A stretch of DNA of 64,000 bases, taken from NCBI GenBank assembly GCA_030538115.1, contig JAUNUP010000004.1, positions 122,898 to 186,897 on the forward strand, read 5' to 3'. Positions 16,575 to 25,560 of this stretch are shown one piece after another. Positions within the stretch are counted from its first letter, which is position 1. Every line of letters starts with the position of its first letter. The notes under the pieces were generated by a model. It did no database searches and was not told the origin of the DNA. It saw nothing but the letters and a program-made list of their open reading frames with translations. The DNA comes from Dermatophilus congolensis. GTDB lineage: Bacteria; Actinomycetota; Actinomycetes; Actinomycetales; Dermatophilaceae. A program made the translations under genes and the position numbers.

Positions 16575-18008
16575 ATGAACGACAGCGCTGTAACTGCGCA
16601 AGGGCGCGCGGTCGAGGGCAAGAAACTCCACCTCTGGGGAGTGGCGGCGATGTCGCTGGCGTTCATGGCGCCGGTGATGGCCATGTCGCTCAACGGGATC
16701 GGGGTCGCCGGGCTCGTCGGCAAGGGGGTGGCGTTCACGTTCGCGGTGTCGTTCGTCGGCACGCTGCTCGTGGCCTACGCATTCATCCGGCTCACCCGCT
16801 ACTTCACGCACGCAGGCTCGGTCTACGCGCTGGCAGGCTCGACCCTCGGATCGAAGGCCGGATTCTTCGGCGGATTCGCACTCCTGGGTACGTATCTCTT
16901 CTTCGCGGTCTGCATTGCAGGCGCCACAGGCGTGTTCTTCGACGCGATGCTCATCGAGTTCGGCTCCGGCCTCTCGGGCCAGATCTGGGTGGTCGTGCCG
17001 CTCGTGGTCTCCGCGATCATCGCGCTGCTGACCCTGCGTGAGTCGCTGTTCATGACCAACGTGCTGCTCGGTATCGGTTTCGTCGGGATCGTGGCGATGC
17101 TCGGGCTCGCCGCGGTGATTCTCACCAAGGTCGGCTCCGGGTCCGCGCCCGTGACCACCGGCATCGACCTGTCGACCCTCACCCCCGATGGCGTGGCCTG
17201 GACTGCGGTTCCGACGGCAGCCGTGTTCGGCTTCCTCTCGTGGGCAGGCTTCGAGTCGGGCACGACGCTCGCGGAAGAGACCGAGAACCCCACGCGGGTC
17301 ATCCCGCGGGCGCTGCTCGCGGCCGTCATCCTCGCCGGGTTTCTCTACACGTTCATGATGTTCGCGCAGAGCATCGGCTTCGGCACCGACGAGGCCGGCA
17401 TCGCGGCGTTCGCCGAGGCGTCCTCGACACTGACCACCCTCTCCTCCACGTACATCGGGCCGTGGTTCGCGGTGATGATCGCGATCATCGCGTTCGCAGT
17501 GGCCATCGGCTCCCTCACGAGCAGCACCGGGGCCGCAGCGCGCCTGCTCTACGCCCTCGCCCGCGACGGCTTCGGCCCGGCCGCGTTCGGCCGCACCAAC
17601 GCCGCCGGAGTGCCCACGGCCGCAACGGTCTTCGTCATCGGGTTCACGACGGTCTTCGCGGTCGGCTTCGGGCTCGCGGGCGCCACCGCGGTCGACGTGT
17701 ACTACTGGTTCGCCACCGTCGCGACCCTGTGCATGGTCGTCGCCTACGGCATGACGAGCATCGGGGCCCTGCGCTTCGCCCTCCGCCCCGGCAGCCCCTT
17801 GAAGGCGTGGGAGGCGATCATCCCGCTGGCCGGCCTGGCCTTCCTCGTTCTCGTGTACGCCATCCAGGTGATCGGCCAAGAGGCGCCGTACACCTGGTTC
17901 CCGTGGATCGCCGGGGCCTGGTGCCTCGTCGGCCTCGTCATCGTCCTGACAAACCCCGCGCTCGCGAACCGCATCGGCTCGCGCCTGGCCACCGAAGACC
18001 TGGAGTGA
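16575..18008 (+). CDS. APC-superfamily amino acid/amine permease
   Basis: A 477-residue transporter with about 12 membrane segments and the N-terminal MSLAFMAPVMAMSLNGIGVAG signature region of APC permeases. GFLSWAGFESGTTLAEET in the middle is the family substrate-site helix. It starts a co-directional set with a glutamine-synthetase-like ligase 4 bases downstream and two hydrolases, so its substrate is probably an amine, amide or gamma-glutamyl compound that these enzymes consume. An AAGGGGG ribosome site precedes ATG 16575. Confidence 0.88.
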   Translation: MNDSAVTAQGRAVEGKKLHLWGVAAMSLAFMAPVMAMSLNGIGVAGLVGKGVAFTFAVSFVGTLLVAYAFIRLTRYFTHAGSVYALAGSTLGSKAGFFGGFALLGTYLFFAVCIAGATGVFFDAMLIEFGSGLSGQIWVVVPLVVSAIIALLTLRESLFMTNVLLGIGFVGIVAMLGLAAVILTKVGSGSAPVTTGIDLSTLTPDGVAWTAVPTAAVFGFLSWAGFESGTTLAEETENPTRVIPRALLAAVILAGFLYTFMMFAQSIGFGTDEAGIAAFAEASSTLTTLSSTYIGPWFAVMIAIIAFAVAIGSLTSSTGAAARLLYALARDGFGPAAFGRTNAAGVPTAATVFVIGFTTVFAVGFGLAGATAVDVYYWFATVATLCMVVAYGMTSIGALRFALRPGSPLKAWEAIIPLAGLAFLVLVYAIQVIGQEAPYTWFPWIAGAWCLVGLVIVLTNPALANRIGSRLATEDLE

Positions 18009-18012
18009 ACCC

Positions 18013-19347
18013 ATGAACTCGCAATCGATCTGCCCCGACCCGGCATCCCATCACGGTCACGACGAGTTCATCTTTCTCGCCACCAGCGACATCGCCGCCC
18101 GCACCAAGGGCCGCTCGATGCGCATGGCCGACTTCAAACCCAGCTCGTCCGTCGGCTGGGTGCCCGCGAACCTGGGCATCGGCTCGCTCGGCCACATCGT
18201 CGAGGGCATCCCGTATGGAGCCTCGGGCGACCTGCGTCTGCTGCCCGACCACAGCTCCCTGCGCCGCATCGAGGGCGTGCCCGGGCGGCCTCCGCTCAAT
18301 ATCGCGTTCTGCGACATCGTCAACACCGACGGGTCGCCGTGGGAGAGCTGCTCGCGCACCTTCCTCAAGAACGTCGTCGCCGACCTCGAAAGCGAATTCG
18401 GCATCACCGTGCGCAGCGCGTTCGAGCACGAGTTTCAGGAGTACGGAGTCGAGACCGACGGGCACCCGTTCTCGCTCGAAGAATTCCGCCGCGCAGAGCC
18501 GATGGGATCGACGCTGGTCACCGTGCTCGAGCGGGCCGGCCTCGAGCCGGAGAACTGGCTGCCGGAGTACGGCCCGCACCAGTACGAGGTGACGGTCGCC
18601 CCGACCGACCCGGTGGGTGCCGCCGACCGGGCGATCCTCGTGCGCGACATCGTCGAAGACGTCTACGTCGCCTGCGGCCGCAAGGTGACGTTCACGCCCA
18701 TGCTCACGCCCGGAGGCACCGGCAACGGCGTGCACGTGCACCTCGGCCTTCAGGACGCGAACGGCGAGACCCTCATCTACGACGCCGACCGGCCCGGCCG
18801 CATCTCCGAACTGGCGGGCTCGTTCGCCGCGGGCATCGTGCGCCACACCCCGGCGTTCACGGCCCTGTTCGCGCCGCTGATGGTCTCGTACCTGCGCCTC
18901 ACCCCGCACAACTGGTCGGTGGCCCGCGCCTTCCTCGGCGTGCAGAACCGCGAGGCGCTGCTGCGTATCTGCCCGACCAACGAGATCGACGGCCGCGACC
19001 CGCGCCCGCAGGTGCATTTCGAGTTCCGCGGAGCCGACATCGGCGCGAACCCGTGGCTGCTGCTGGGCACGATCCTGCGCGCCGGCCTGCAGGGACTGCG
19101 CGAGAACCTGCCCACGCCGACAATTGTCGAGGGCGAAATCGACCTCGAGGGAGCCCACAGCGACCTGCAAGACCTGCCCCGCGACCTCAAGGAGGCCGTC
19201 GAGGCGTTCGTCGGCGACCCGGAGGTGTCGGGCTGGTTCCACCCCAACTTCGTCAAGACCTTCGAGGTCGTGAAGCTGGCCGAGTACGAGCAGTTGATTC
19301 GCAGCTCCGATCAGGAGCAATGTGACGTCTATGCCCGCATCTACTGA
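18013..19347 (+). CDS. Glutamine-synthetase-like gamma-glutamyl ligase
   Basis: A 444-residue member of the GS superfamily. The catalytic fold is complete: FEHEFQEYG (metal-site acids, near residue 137), GTGNGVHVHLGL (ammonia or amine-site histidine), QNREALLRICP, and HFEFRGADIGANPWLL (nucleotide side). The N-terminal beta-grasp is divergent from true GlnA. The neighbours, a permease and a FluG-like amidohydrolase, point to an amine-glutamylating enzyme such as gamma-glutamylpolyamine synthetase, not primary nitrogen assimilation. It is 4 bases after the permease and overlaps the next gene by 26 bases, so it is translated from one operon. Confidence 0.85.
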   Translation: MNSQSICPDPASHHGHDEFIFLATSDIAARTKGRSMRMADFKPSSSVGWVPANLGIGSLGHIVEGIPYGASGDLRLLPDHSSLRRIEGVPGRPPLNIAFCDIVNTDGSPWESCSRTFLKNVVADLESEFGITVRSAFEHEFQEYGVETDGHPFSLEEFRRAEPMGSTLVTVLERAGLEPENWLPEYGPHQYEVTVAPTDPVGAADRAILVRDIVEDVYVACGRKVTFTPMLTPGGTGNGVHVHLGLQDANGETLIYDADRPGRISELAGSFAAGIVRHTPAFTALFAPLMVSYLRLTPHNWSVARAFLGVQNREALLRICPTNEIDGRDPRPQVHFEFRGADIGANPWLLLGTILRAGLQGLRENLPTPTIVEGEIDLEGAHSDLQDLPRDLKEAVEAFVGDPEVSGWFHPNFVKTFEVVKLAEYEQLIRSSDQEQCDVYARIY

Positions 19348-20566
19348 CGCAATCGACCCCGATACGGAGCCCTCGGGCGAGCGCGTCGACGCGCCGCGCG
19401 CGGTCGTGGCTGCTCCCGCCCCCTCCGGCACCGCGCCGGAGCTGTGGGCGGAGTTGTCTGCGCTGCCGCTCGTCGACCACCACACGCACGGGGTGGTGAC
19501 TCACGACCTCGGCCGCGCCGAGTTCGAGGGGTTCATTTCGGAGTCGGACGTCGCGGCCGCCGACGGCACCACGACGTTCGACAGCCAGCTCGGCTTCGCG
19601 GTGCGCCGCTGGTGTGCGCCCGTGCTCGACCTCCCGGCCTTCGCGGAAGCGGACGACTACCTCGCCCGGCGTGCCGAACTCGGCGCGGCGGAGGTGAACG
19701 CGCGTCTGTTGCAGGCGAGCGGCATCGGGGCGTACCTGCTCGACACCGGCCACCGCGCGGGCGAGATCTACGGCCCCGACGAGATGGCCGACGTGGGCCG
19801 GGCGTCGGCGCACGAGATCGTGCGGCTCGAGTCGATCGTCGAAGAGCTGGTCAGGGGCGGTATCGACGCGGCTTCACTGCGTACCACGATGTCGCACGAG
19901 CTGAGCCGACGCCTGCGCACGGCCGTCGGCGTCAAGTCGATCGCGGCCTACCGCATCGGCCTCGACTTCGACCCGGCCCGCCCGAGCGCCGAGGAGGTCG
20001 ACGAGGCGGCCGGAGCCTGGATCGCGCGCTGCCGCTGGAAGCAGTCCGTGCGCCTCGACGACCCGGTGCTCATCCGCGCGGGGCTGTGGAACGCCGTCGA
20101 CCACGCGACGGCCGTGCAGTTCCACGTGGGATTCGGTGACCCCGACGTCGACCTGGCCCGGGTGAACCCGTTGTGCCTCACCGACTTTCTGCGCCGCACC
20201 CGTGGCTCCGGCATCAGGGTGATGTTGCTGCACTGCTACCCGTTCCACCGCGAGGCGGGGTATCTGGCGCACGTCTTCGAGCATGTCTACTCCGATGTGG
20301 GTCTGGCCGTGAACTACGTCGGCTCGCAGGCACCGGGCATCATCGCCGAGTCGCTCGAGCTCACCCCCTTCGCGAAGTCGCTGTTCAGCGGCGACGCGTT
20401 CGGTGTACCCGAGCTGCACTATCTCGGTGCCCACCTGTTCCGCCGGGGACTCGCGGAGACCCTCACCGCGTGGGCGGCCCGCGACGACTGGCCGGTGGCC
20501 GAGCAGGTGCGCGTGGCGCGTATGGTCGGGCGGGAGAATGCCGTGCGGGCCTACCGCCTGCCCTGA
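19322..20566 (+). CDS. Amidohydrolase of the FluG N-terminal-domain type
   Basis: A 414-residue TIM-barrel metal hydrolase. The first metal motif is LVDHHTHG; later motifs include QFHVGFGD, LLHCYPFHREAGY and FSGDAFGVPELHY, which supply the remaining metal ligands. In fungi FluG joins this domain to a GS domain; here the two are adjacent, overlapping genes. It probably hydrolyses an amide or gamma-glutamyl product linked to the ligase. GTG 19322 has AGGAG four bases ahead; ATG 19331 is an alternative start. Confidence 0.83.
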   Translation: MTSMPASTDAIDPDTEPSGERVDAPRAVVAAPAPSGTAPELWAELSALPLVDHHTHGVVTHDLGRAEFEGFISESDVAAADGTTTFDSQLGFAVRRWCAPVLDLPAFAEADDYLARRAELGAAEVNARLLQASGIGAYLLDTGHRAGEIYGPDEMADVGRASAHEIVRLESIVEELVRGGIDAASLRTTMSHELSRRLRTAVGVKSIAAYRIGLDFDPARPSAEEVDEAAGAWIARCRWKQSVRLDDPVLIRAGLWNAVDHATAVQFHVGFGDPDVDLARVNPLCLTDFLRRTRGSGIRVMLLHCYPFHREAGYLAHVFEHVYSDVGLAVNYVGSQAPGIIAESLELTPFAKSLFSGDAFGVPELHYLGAHLFRRGLAETLTAWAARDDWPVAEQVRVARMVGRENAVRAYRLP

Positions 20567-20628
20567 GCAGCGATCGCCTGCCCCGCGCATCACCCACTCA
20601 CCTGTTGTGCTCGACCTGATGGACCACC

Positions 20629-21921
20629 ATGTCTGACACGCCTCACCTGTCTCCTGACGAATTCGCCGCGCCGGACGCCTTCGCGCAGCCCGGTGACGTC
20701 GCCCCCGACGCCACGCCCGAACTGCAGGCGTTGGCGCAGGCCTGGCGGGCTGCCCTGCTCGATGAGCTGCCCGCCGCCCGCGAACTGCGCATGTCGCTGC
20801 ACGCCTCGCCGTGCATCTCCGGGCAGGAGGAGCCGACAGCGCTCCAGTTCGAGACCGCGCTGTCGGAGGTCGGCGTGCGGCTCGACCGGGTGGCCGAGAC
20901 GGGACGCATCGGTCGCCTCGGCCCCGCCTCCGGCCCGTCGGTGGCGCTGCGTTCGGAACTCGACGCGCTGCCGGTGCAGGAGAACACCGGAGTGCCGTTC
21001 GCCTCGAGCAACGGCGCGATGCACGCCTGCGGCCACGACGTACATCTCGCCGCCCTGGCCGCGGTGACCCGCGCGGCTGCGCGCCTGGAGTCGAGCACCA
21101 CACCGCTGCCGTTCGGCCTGGTCGTCGTGGCTCAGCCGCGGGAGGAGCGGTACCCCTCCGGAGCCGAGGACATTGTCGCCTCCGGGCGGCTCAGCTCCGA
21201 GCAGGTGCGGTATGCCGTTGCGGCACACGTGCATCCGGGAGTCCCTGCGGGGGCGGTGGCCTTGGGGGAGGGTTTCGTCAACGCGGCGGCCGACGAATTC
21301 GAGATCGTCCTCGAAGGGCAGGGCGGACATGGCGCCTACCCTCACCAGGCCCGCGACGTGGTGGCGCCGCTCGCCTCCATCGCGCTCGCGCTGCCCGAAC
21401 TGGTGCGTCGCACGGTGGCTCCGCTCGACGGCGCACTGTTGTCGGTCGGCACGATCCAGGCCGGTGACGGCGCCCCCAACGTGCTGCCCGGCACGGGCCG
21501 GATCTTCGGCACGATGCGCACGACCACCCGTGAAGACCGCGTCGCCCTGGGCCACGCCGTCAGCGAGCTGGCCTCGGGCATCGCCGCGAGCTGGGGCGTG
21601 CGCGCCTCGACCGCCATCACCCGCGGCGAACCTGCGCTCATCAACGACCCGCTGCTCACCCGCACGACCAGCGCGTGGCTTGCCGACTTCGGCTACCCGG
21701 AGGCGGAGCCCATGCGCTCTCTCGGCGCCGACGACTTCTCGTTCTTCACCGAGGCGGGCCCCGTGCTCATGGCCTTCGTGGGCGTCGGAAAGGGGCGCGA
21801 CCCCGAGCCGAGCCTGCACGACCCCGAATTCCTCCCCGGCGACGAGGCGGTCGACGCGGTGGCCCACACCCTCCTGGCGGGCTACATCGCCGGGGCGGCG
21901 CTGCTCGACGCCGCGCCATGA
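20629..21921 (+). CDS. M20-family amidohydrolase (amino-acid amide hydrolase type)
   Basis: A 430-residue metallopeptidase-like hydrolase of the M20D branch that removes acyl groups from amino acids or related amides. Metal motifs are HACGHDVH near residue 131 and EERYPSGAED; the dimerisation-domain histidine is in GGHGAYPH, and GADDFSFF is the C-terminal metal motif. The first 35 residues are a low-complexity leader. It follows the FluG-like gene by 62 bases in the same direction and likely completes the nitrogen-scavenging set. Confidence 0.87.
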   Translation: MSDTPHLSPDEFAAPDAFAQPGDVAPDATPELQALAQAWRAALLDELPAARELRMSLHASPCISGQEEPTALQFETALSEVGVRLDRVAETGRIGRLGPASGPSVALRSELDALPVQENTGVPFASSNGAMHACGHDVHLAALAAVTRAAARLESSTTPLPFGLVVVAQPREERYPSGAEDIVASGRLSSEQVRYAVAAHVHPGVPAGAVALGEGFVNAAADEFEIVLEGQGGHGAYPHQARDVVAPLASIALALPELVRRTVAPLDGALLSVGTIQAGDGAPNVLPGTGRIFGTMRTTTREDRVALGHAVSELASGIAASWGVRASTAITRGEPALINDPLLTRTTSAWLADFGYPEAEPMRSLGADDFSFFTEAGPVLMAFVGVGKGRDPEPSLHDPEFLPGDEAVDAVAHTLLAGYIAGAALLDAAP

Positions 21922-21927
21922 CCCGTG

Positions 21928-22533
21928 TCAGCGCCCGGCGAACCGGGCGTTGACCCAGTTTCCGGTGAGCGTGGGCGTCGGCATGTCGTGGCGCAACTCG
22001 CCGGCCCACGAGTAGTTGGTCGCCCAACGGAACACGGGTATCAGGCGGGTAAACGCGTCCATCTGCGGCAGCCCGTGCGAACCCTCCCAGCCGTGCGTGA
22101 CGTCGATGGCCACGGCGAGCCTGCCGGAGCGGGGCACAACGTTGAACAGGCCCGCGGCGAGCCGTCCCGCGGGGGCACGTAACTCCCACGCGAACCGACC
22201 GGGTGTCGTGATCTGCTCGGCCGGGGGCATCGGGTCGGTGAGCACCAGTTCGATGTCACCCACCGGAGTGGGAACAGTGAGGCGAGCCAGCGCGCCACTC
22301 CCATCGACCTGTGCCCCTGGCGTCGTCGCGGAGACGGGCGCGTCGCCCTCCCGCTGGAACCGGATGATCGTGGCCGCCGAACACGCCTTCAGCGACGTGT
22401 AGAGGGAGCCCCTACGCAACGCCGGCAGCATTCCGAGCCGCAGCCGGTGTTCGTCGGCCGACGCCGCGAACGTCACCTCCGCGCGATCCGTGGGTGATGC
22501 CCGCTGCGCGGGACTTCGGGTCTGCGTGATCAA
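21928..22533 (-). CDS. Unrecognised protein downstream of GPP34
   Basis: About 201 residues, family not recognised. The tail carries WELRAPAGRLAAGLFNV, HGWEGSHGLPQMDAF and the end WVNARFAGR, which look like a compact mixed alpha/beta or beta-rich fold. The best start is TTG 22533, which overlaps the GPP34 stop as TTGA, so the two are probably translationally coupled; a GTG 57 bases later is possible. A very long frame continuing through GPP34 is a shadow. The gene converges with the M20 hydrolase, 6 bases between stops. Confidence 0.6.
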   Translation of the reverse strand: MITQTRSPAQRASPTDRAEVTFAASADEHRLRLGMLPALRRGSLYTSLKACSAATIIRFQREGDAPVSATTPGAQVDGSGALARLTVPTPVGDIELVLTDPMPPAEQITTPGRFAWELRAPAGRLAAGLFNVVPRSGRLAVAIDVTHGWEGSHGLPQMDAFTRLIPVFRWATNYSWAGELRHDMPTPTLTGNWVNARFAGR

Positions 22534-23240
22534 CCTCCGCTTGCGGCTGCTGCCGATGCCGCGTCGAGCTCCTGCAGAGCCTGGAGCAAGGCTGCACCGG
22601 CCCAGTTGGCCTTCATGATGGCCTTGCCCCGCCGCTTCACGTCGCGTTTGTCGAGGTCGGGGAACAGCTTGGGCAGCAGGCCCGTCGCGTGGCAGATCGC
22701 CATGAGGGCCTGCACGCGTTCGTCGGTGACGGCGTCGTCGGGCTGGTCGGTGAGGATCGCCCGCATCGGGGCGAGCAGGGCATCGCGTTTGTCCATTCCT
22801 CGGGTGCTGTCGTGCCAGAGCCGCCAGGGGATCACGCCGAGAAAGTCGTCGCGCTCCATCTGCCCGTACCCCTGTGCGGTGAGCAGCTCGAACGTGGCGT
22901 CCCGCAGCGCTCCGGCGCGGTCTTTGAACGTCTGCCCCGCTCCGATGCGGGCGATGGCGTTTTTCGGCGTCTGCTTGTCGGAGCGGGCCTGGGCCTCGCG
23001 CAGGCTGGGTTCGACGGTGACATCGGTGGCGTAAAGCTTGGGCTTGCGCTCCGTCTCGTCGAGTTCGAGCGCGCCGGTCATGGTCAGGTCGACCACGGCG
23101 GCCCCGGAGAGTCCGGCCTTGATCCGGTCCATCGACAACAGGGCGGCACCGTCGGGTTTGCCGTACGTGAGCAGCAGGAACTGCGCGGTCAGCGGAACCC
23201 GCGCGGTCGTGTCCTGGATGTTCGCCTGTTCGTCGCTCAT
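22530..23240 (-). CDS. GPP34 (GOLPH3-like) family protein
   Basis: A 236-residue helical protein of the GPP34/GOLPH3 family: LTAQFLLLTYGKPDG near the start, LSGAAVVDLTMTGALELDE, and the C-terminal LMAICHATGLLPKLFPDLDKRDVKRR. In eukaryotes relatives bind phosphatidylinositol-4-phosphate on the Golgi. In actinobacteria they are common and uncharacterised, perhaps peripheral membrane proteins linked to lipid or secondary metabolism. ATG 23240 is chosen as the start of the fold; the frame is open further upstream without a ribosome site. Confidence 0.85.
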   Translation of the reverse strand: MSDEQANIQDTTARVPLTAQFLLLTYGKPDGAALLSMDRIKAGLSGAAVVDLTMTGALELDETERKPKLYATDVTVEPSLREAQARSDKQTPKNAIARIGAGQTFKDRAGALRDATFELLTAQGYGQMERDDFLGVIPWRLWHDSTRGMDKRDALLAPMRAILTDQPDDAVTDERVQALMAICHATGLLPKLFPDLDKRDVKRRGKAIMKANWAGAALLQALQELDAASAAAASGG

Positions 23241-23414
23241 GTCGGCCCCTGTGTCGTCTCCACGTCTCACGCGTCTGACGTGTTCTTCGCACGCCTCCGC
23301 CGTCGGTGTCGAGTATGCCCAGTTCGGCGCACCCGGAGCCGGGGGAAGTGGCTGCCGTTGCACGCTTCCGCCGTGTGGGCAGGGGGCGATGGCGTGTGCG
23401 CCTACAGTGGCGAG

Positions 23415-24806
23415 ATGGCGATGCAGCACGGGGAAGCCGGCGCGTCACGGGGGTCGGCACTGCGGGTGAAGACGAGTTCGGCTGCGCAAGACACGTCCAC
23501 GCCCGCTCACAAGCAGTTCGTCACGTGGATGCGGCAGGTGGCGCCATACATCCACGCGTTCCGCGATTCGACACTCGTGGTCGCGATACCCGGCGAGCTG
23601 ATCGAGGCGGGCCGGTTGAACGCCCTGGTGCAGGACCTGGCGCTCCTGGGCGCGCTCGGCATGAAGATCGTGGTCATCAACGGTTGCCGCCCGCAGATCG
23701 ACGAGCAACTGCATCTACGCGGCTACGAGCCCGAATTTCTCAACCGCCGCCGTCGCACCGACCACGTGGCGCTGGAGTGTGCCAAGGAGGTCGCGGGCGA
23801 GATCCGGCTCGACATGGAGGCGGCGTTCTCGCAGGGCCTGCCGAACACCCCGATGGCGCACTCGGCCATGCGGGTCGTCTCCGGCAACTACGTACAAGCC
23901 AGGCCGATCGGCATCGTCGACGGAGTCGATTTTCAGTACTCCGGCAACGTGCGCCGCGTCGACACCGAGGCCATCCGCGCGGCCCTCGACGCCGGAGCGG
24001 TGGTGCTGTTGTCGAACATCGGCTTCTCACCCACCGGCGAGGCGTTCAACCTGCAGATGGAGGACGTGGCCGTCGCGACGGCGGTGGCGCTGGGTGCCGA
24101 CAAGCTCGTCTACCTCATGGAGACAGACGGTCTCGTCGACGAGCAGGGCCGCGTGCTCACCGAGGTCTCCGAGGCGCAGGTCGAGGCGACCCTGGCCGGG
24201 GGCGTCGACGACCCGATGCGGCTCTACCTCGAATGCGCCCTCGCAGCCTGCCGCGGAGGTGTGCCGCGCACGCATTTGCTGCCGTACGCCGTCGATGGAC
24301 AGGTGCTTCTCGAGTTCTTTCTGCACGACGGCATCGGCACGATGCTCGTGCAGCAGTCGCTCGAAGACCTGCGGGTGGCGGTGGCCGAAGATGTGCCGGC
24401 CATTCTGTCGATCATCCGTCCGCTCGAGGAGTCGGGCGCGCTCGTCAAACGCGACAGGGCCCTCATCGAGAGCGAGATCGAGAACTTCTCGGTGGTCGAG
24501 CACGACCGGGTGATCTTCGGGTGCGCTGCGCTGTATCCGTTCCCGGCCGAGCGGATGGGTGAGATGGCCTGTGTCGCGGTGAGTCCCCACTCCCAGGGGC
24601 GCGGCGACGGCGAGGTGCTGCTGCTTCACATCGAGCTACGAGCCCGCGCCTTGGGCCTGACGAGGCTGTTCGTGCTGACGACCCAGACGACGCACTGGTT
24701 TCTCCGGCACGGCTTCGTGCCCGCCTCCGTCGACGATCTACCGTCGACGAAACAGGGCATGTACAACTTTCAGCGACGCTCGCGGGTGCTCATCAAAGAC
24801 CTGTGA
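23415..24806 (+). CDS. argA: Amino-acid N-acetyltransferase (N-acetylglutamate synthase), classical ArgA
   Basis: A 463-residue enzyme that makes N-acetylglutamate from glutamate and acetyl-CoA, the first step of arginine synthesis. Residues about 35-290 are an amino-acid-kinase fold (VVAIPGELI, LLSNIGFSPTGEAFNL, ADKLVYLMETDG), the arginine-sensing half. Residues about 315-463 are a GNAT domain with MACVAVSPHSQGRG and the end HWFLRHGFVPASVDDLP, typical of the proteobacterial two-domain ArgA. Actinobacteria usually carry a short GNAT-only synthase or ArgJ, so this form is unusual. ATG 23415 is chosen; ATG 23421 is possible. No other arg gene is near. Confidence 0.88.
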   Translation: MAMQHGEAGASRGSALRVKTSSAAQDTSTPAHKQFVTWMRQVAPYIHAFRDSTLVVAIPGELIEAGRLNALVQDLALLGALGMKIVVINGCRPQIDEQLHLRGYEPEFLNRRRRTDHVALECAKEVAGEIRLDMEAAFSQGLPNTPMAHSAMRVVSGNYVQARPIGIVDGVDFQYSGNVRRVDTEAIRAALDAGAVVLLSNIGFSPTGEAFNLQMEDVAVATAVALGADKLVYLMETDGLVDEQGRVLTEVSEAQVEATLAGGVDDPMRLYLECALAACRGGVPRTHLLPYAVDGQVLLEFFLHDGIGTMLVQQSLEDLRVAVAEDVPAILSIIRPLEESGALVKRDRALIESEIENFSVVEHDRVIFGCAALYPFPAERMGEMACVAVSPHSQGRGDGEVLLLHIELRARALGLTRLFVLTTQTTHWFLRHGFVPASVDDLPSTKQGMYNFQRRSRVLIKDL

Positions 24807-25440
24807 CGGTGCGCGTCGGGCGGCGGAGGGCCCATACGGTGCCCGCGCCGAGCAGCCCGCCGATGACGCCGCCGCTGAGCACCTGGCCGAGGCTGTGCCG
24901 CCCACCGCGGTGCCGTGACCAGGCCACCGCGACGGCTGCCGGACCGGTCACGGCAGCGGTCGGCGTGCCGATCTGCGCGGCCAGCACGGCGCTCGACCAC
25001 GTCGAGGCGGCGACGTGGAACGAGGTCTTGTGACGCGTGGAGATTCCGGCCATCACCGCGACACCGGCGAGCAGCGAGGTCGTGAGTACCGAGACGTGGC
25101 GGGGCGCGTCTCCGGCTTTCAGCGCACCCATGGCGACGGCGGCGCCGGTGGTCGTGATCGCGAGCGGCATGAGGCGCTGCTCACGCACGACCACGTGCAT
25201 GTCGTGCAGGTGTCCGGTGCGCACGAGTTGGGCGACGATGGCGTACGGCACGCCTGCGACGAGCAGCACCGCGACCGCCGACCAGCCCAGCGCCTTGCGG
25301 GGGTTCTCGGAGCGCAGGCCGGTGGCTGCGTAGGTCCCGAGCACCACGAGAGCCGGGTCGGCCGCCACGGCGAGGGCACGCGCGACCGGCGAGGGGGCTG
25401 CCGCGTCGAGGCGAGCCAGATCGGGGTGCGTGGCGTACAT
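24793..25440 (-). CDS. PAP2-like membrane phosphatase family protein
   Basis: A 215-residue protein with about five or six hydrophobic segments. Two late motifs resemble the PAP2 phosphatase core: HKTSFHVAAST in place of PSGH, and SRHRGGRHSLGQVLSGG in place of SR-x5-H-x3-D. The last acidic residue is glutamine, so activity may be altered. It may dephosphorylate membrane lipids such as polyprenyl phosphates. It overlaps the end of argA by 14 bases on the other strand and is divergent from the ArsR gene. Confidence 0.7.
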   Translation of the reverse strand: MYATHPDLARLDAAAPSPVARALAVAADPALVVLGTYAATGLRSENPRKALGWSAVAVLLVAGVPYAIVAQLVRTGHLHDMHVVVREQRLMPLAITTTGAAVAMGALKAGDAPRHVSVLTTSLLAGVAVMAGISTRHKTSFHVAASTWSSAVLAAQIGTPTAAVTGPAAVAVAWSRHRGGRHSLGQVLSGGVIGGLLGAGTVWALRRPTRTVTGL

Positions 25441-25560
25441 ATAGTCATCATCGCCCGAACGGGGGCAGACCTGATCTGCGTTGGAAAATGCCGGGTTTCG
25501 CCTGGTGGTGACCTGACAATGGAGTGGTCGACGAGCGCGAACGGACCCCGGGGAGGTGTG

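Noticed and set aside
21928..23460. A 510-codon frame running through the GPP34 gene
   Set aside because: The GPP34 fold is in another frame over 22530-23240, so only the last 201 codons of this frame are kept as a gene.
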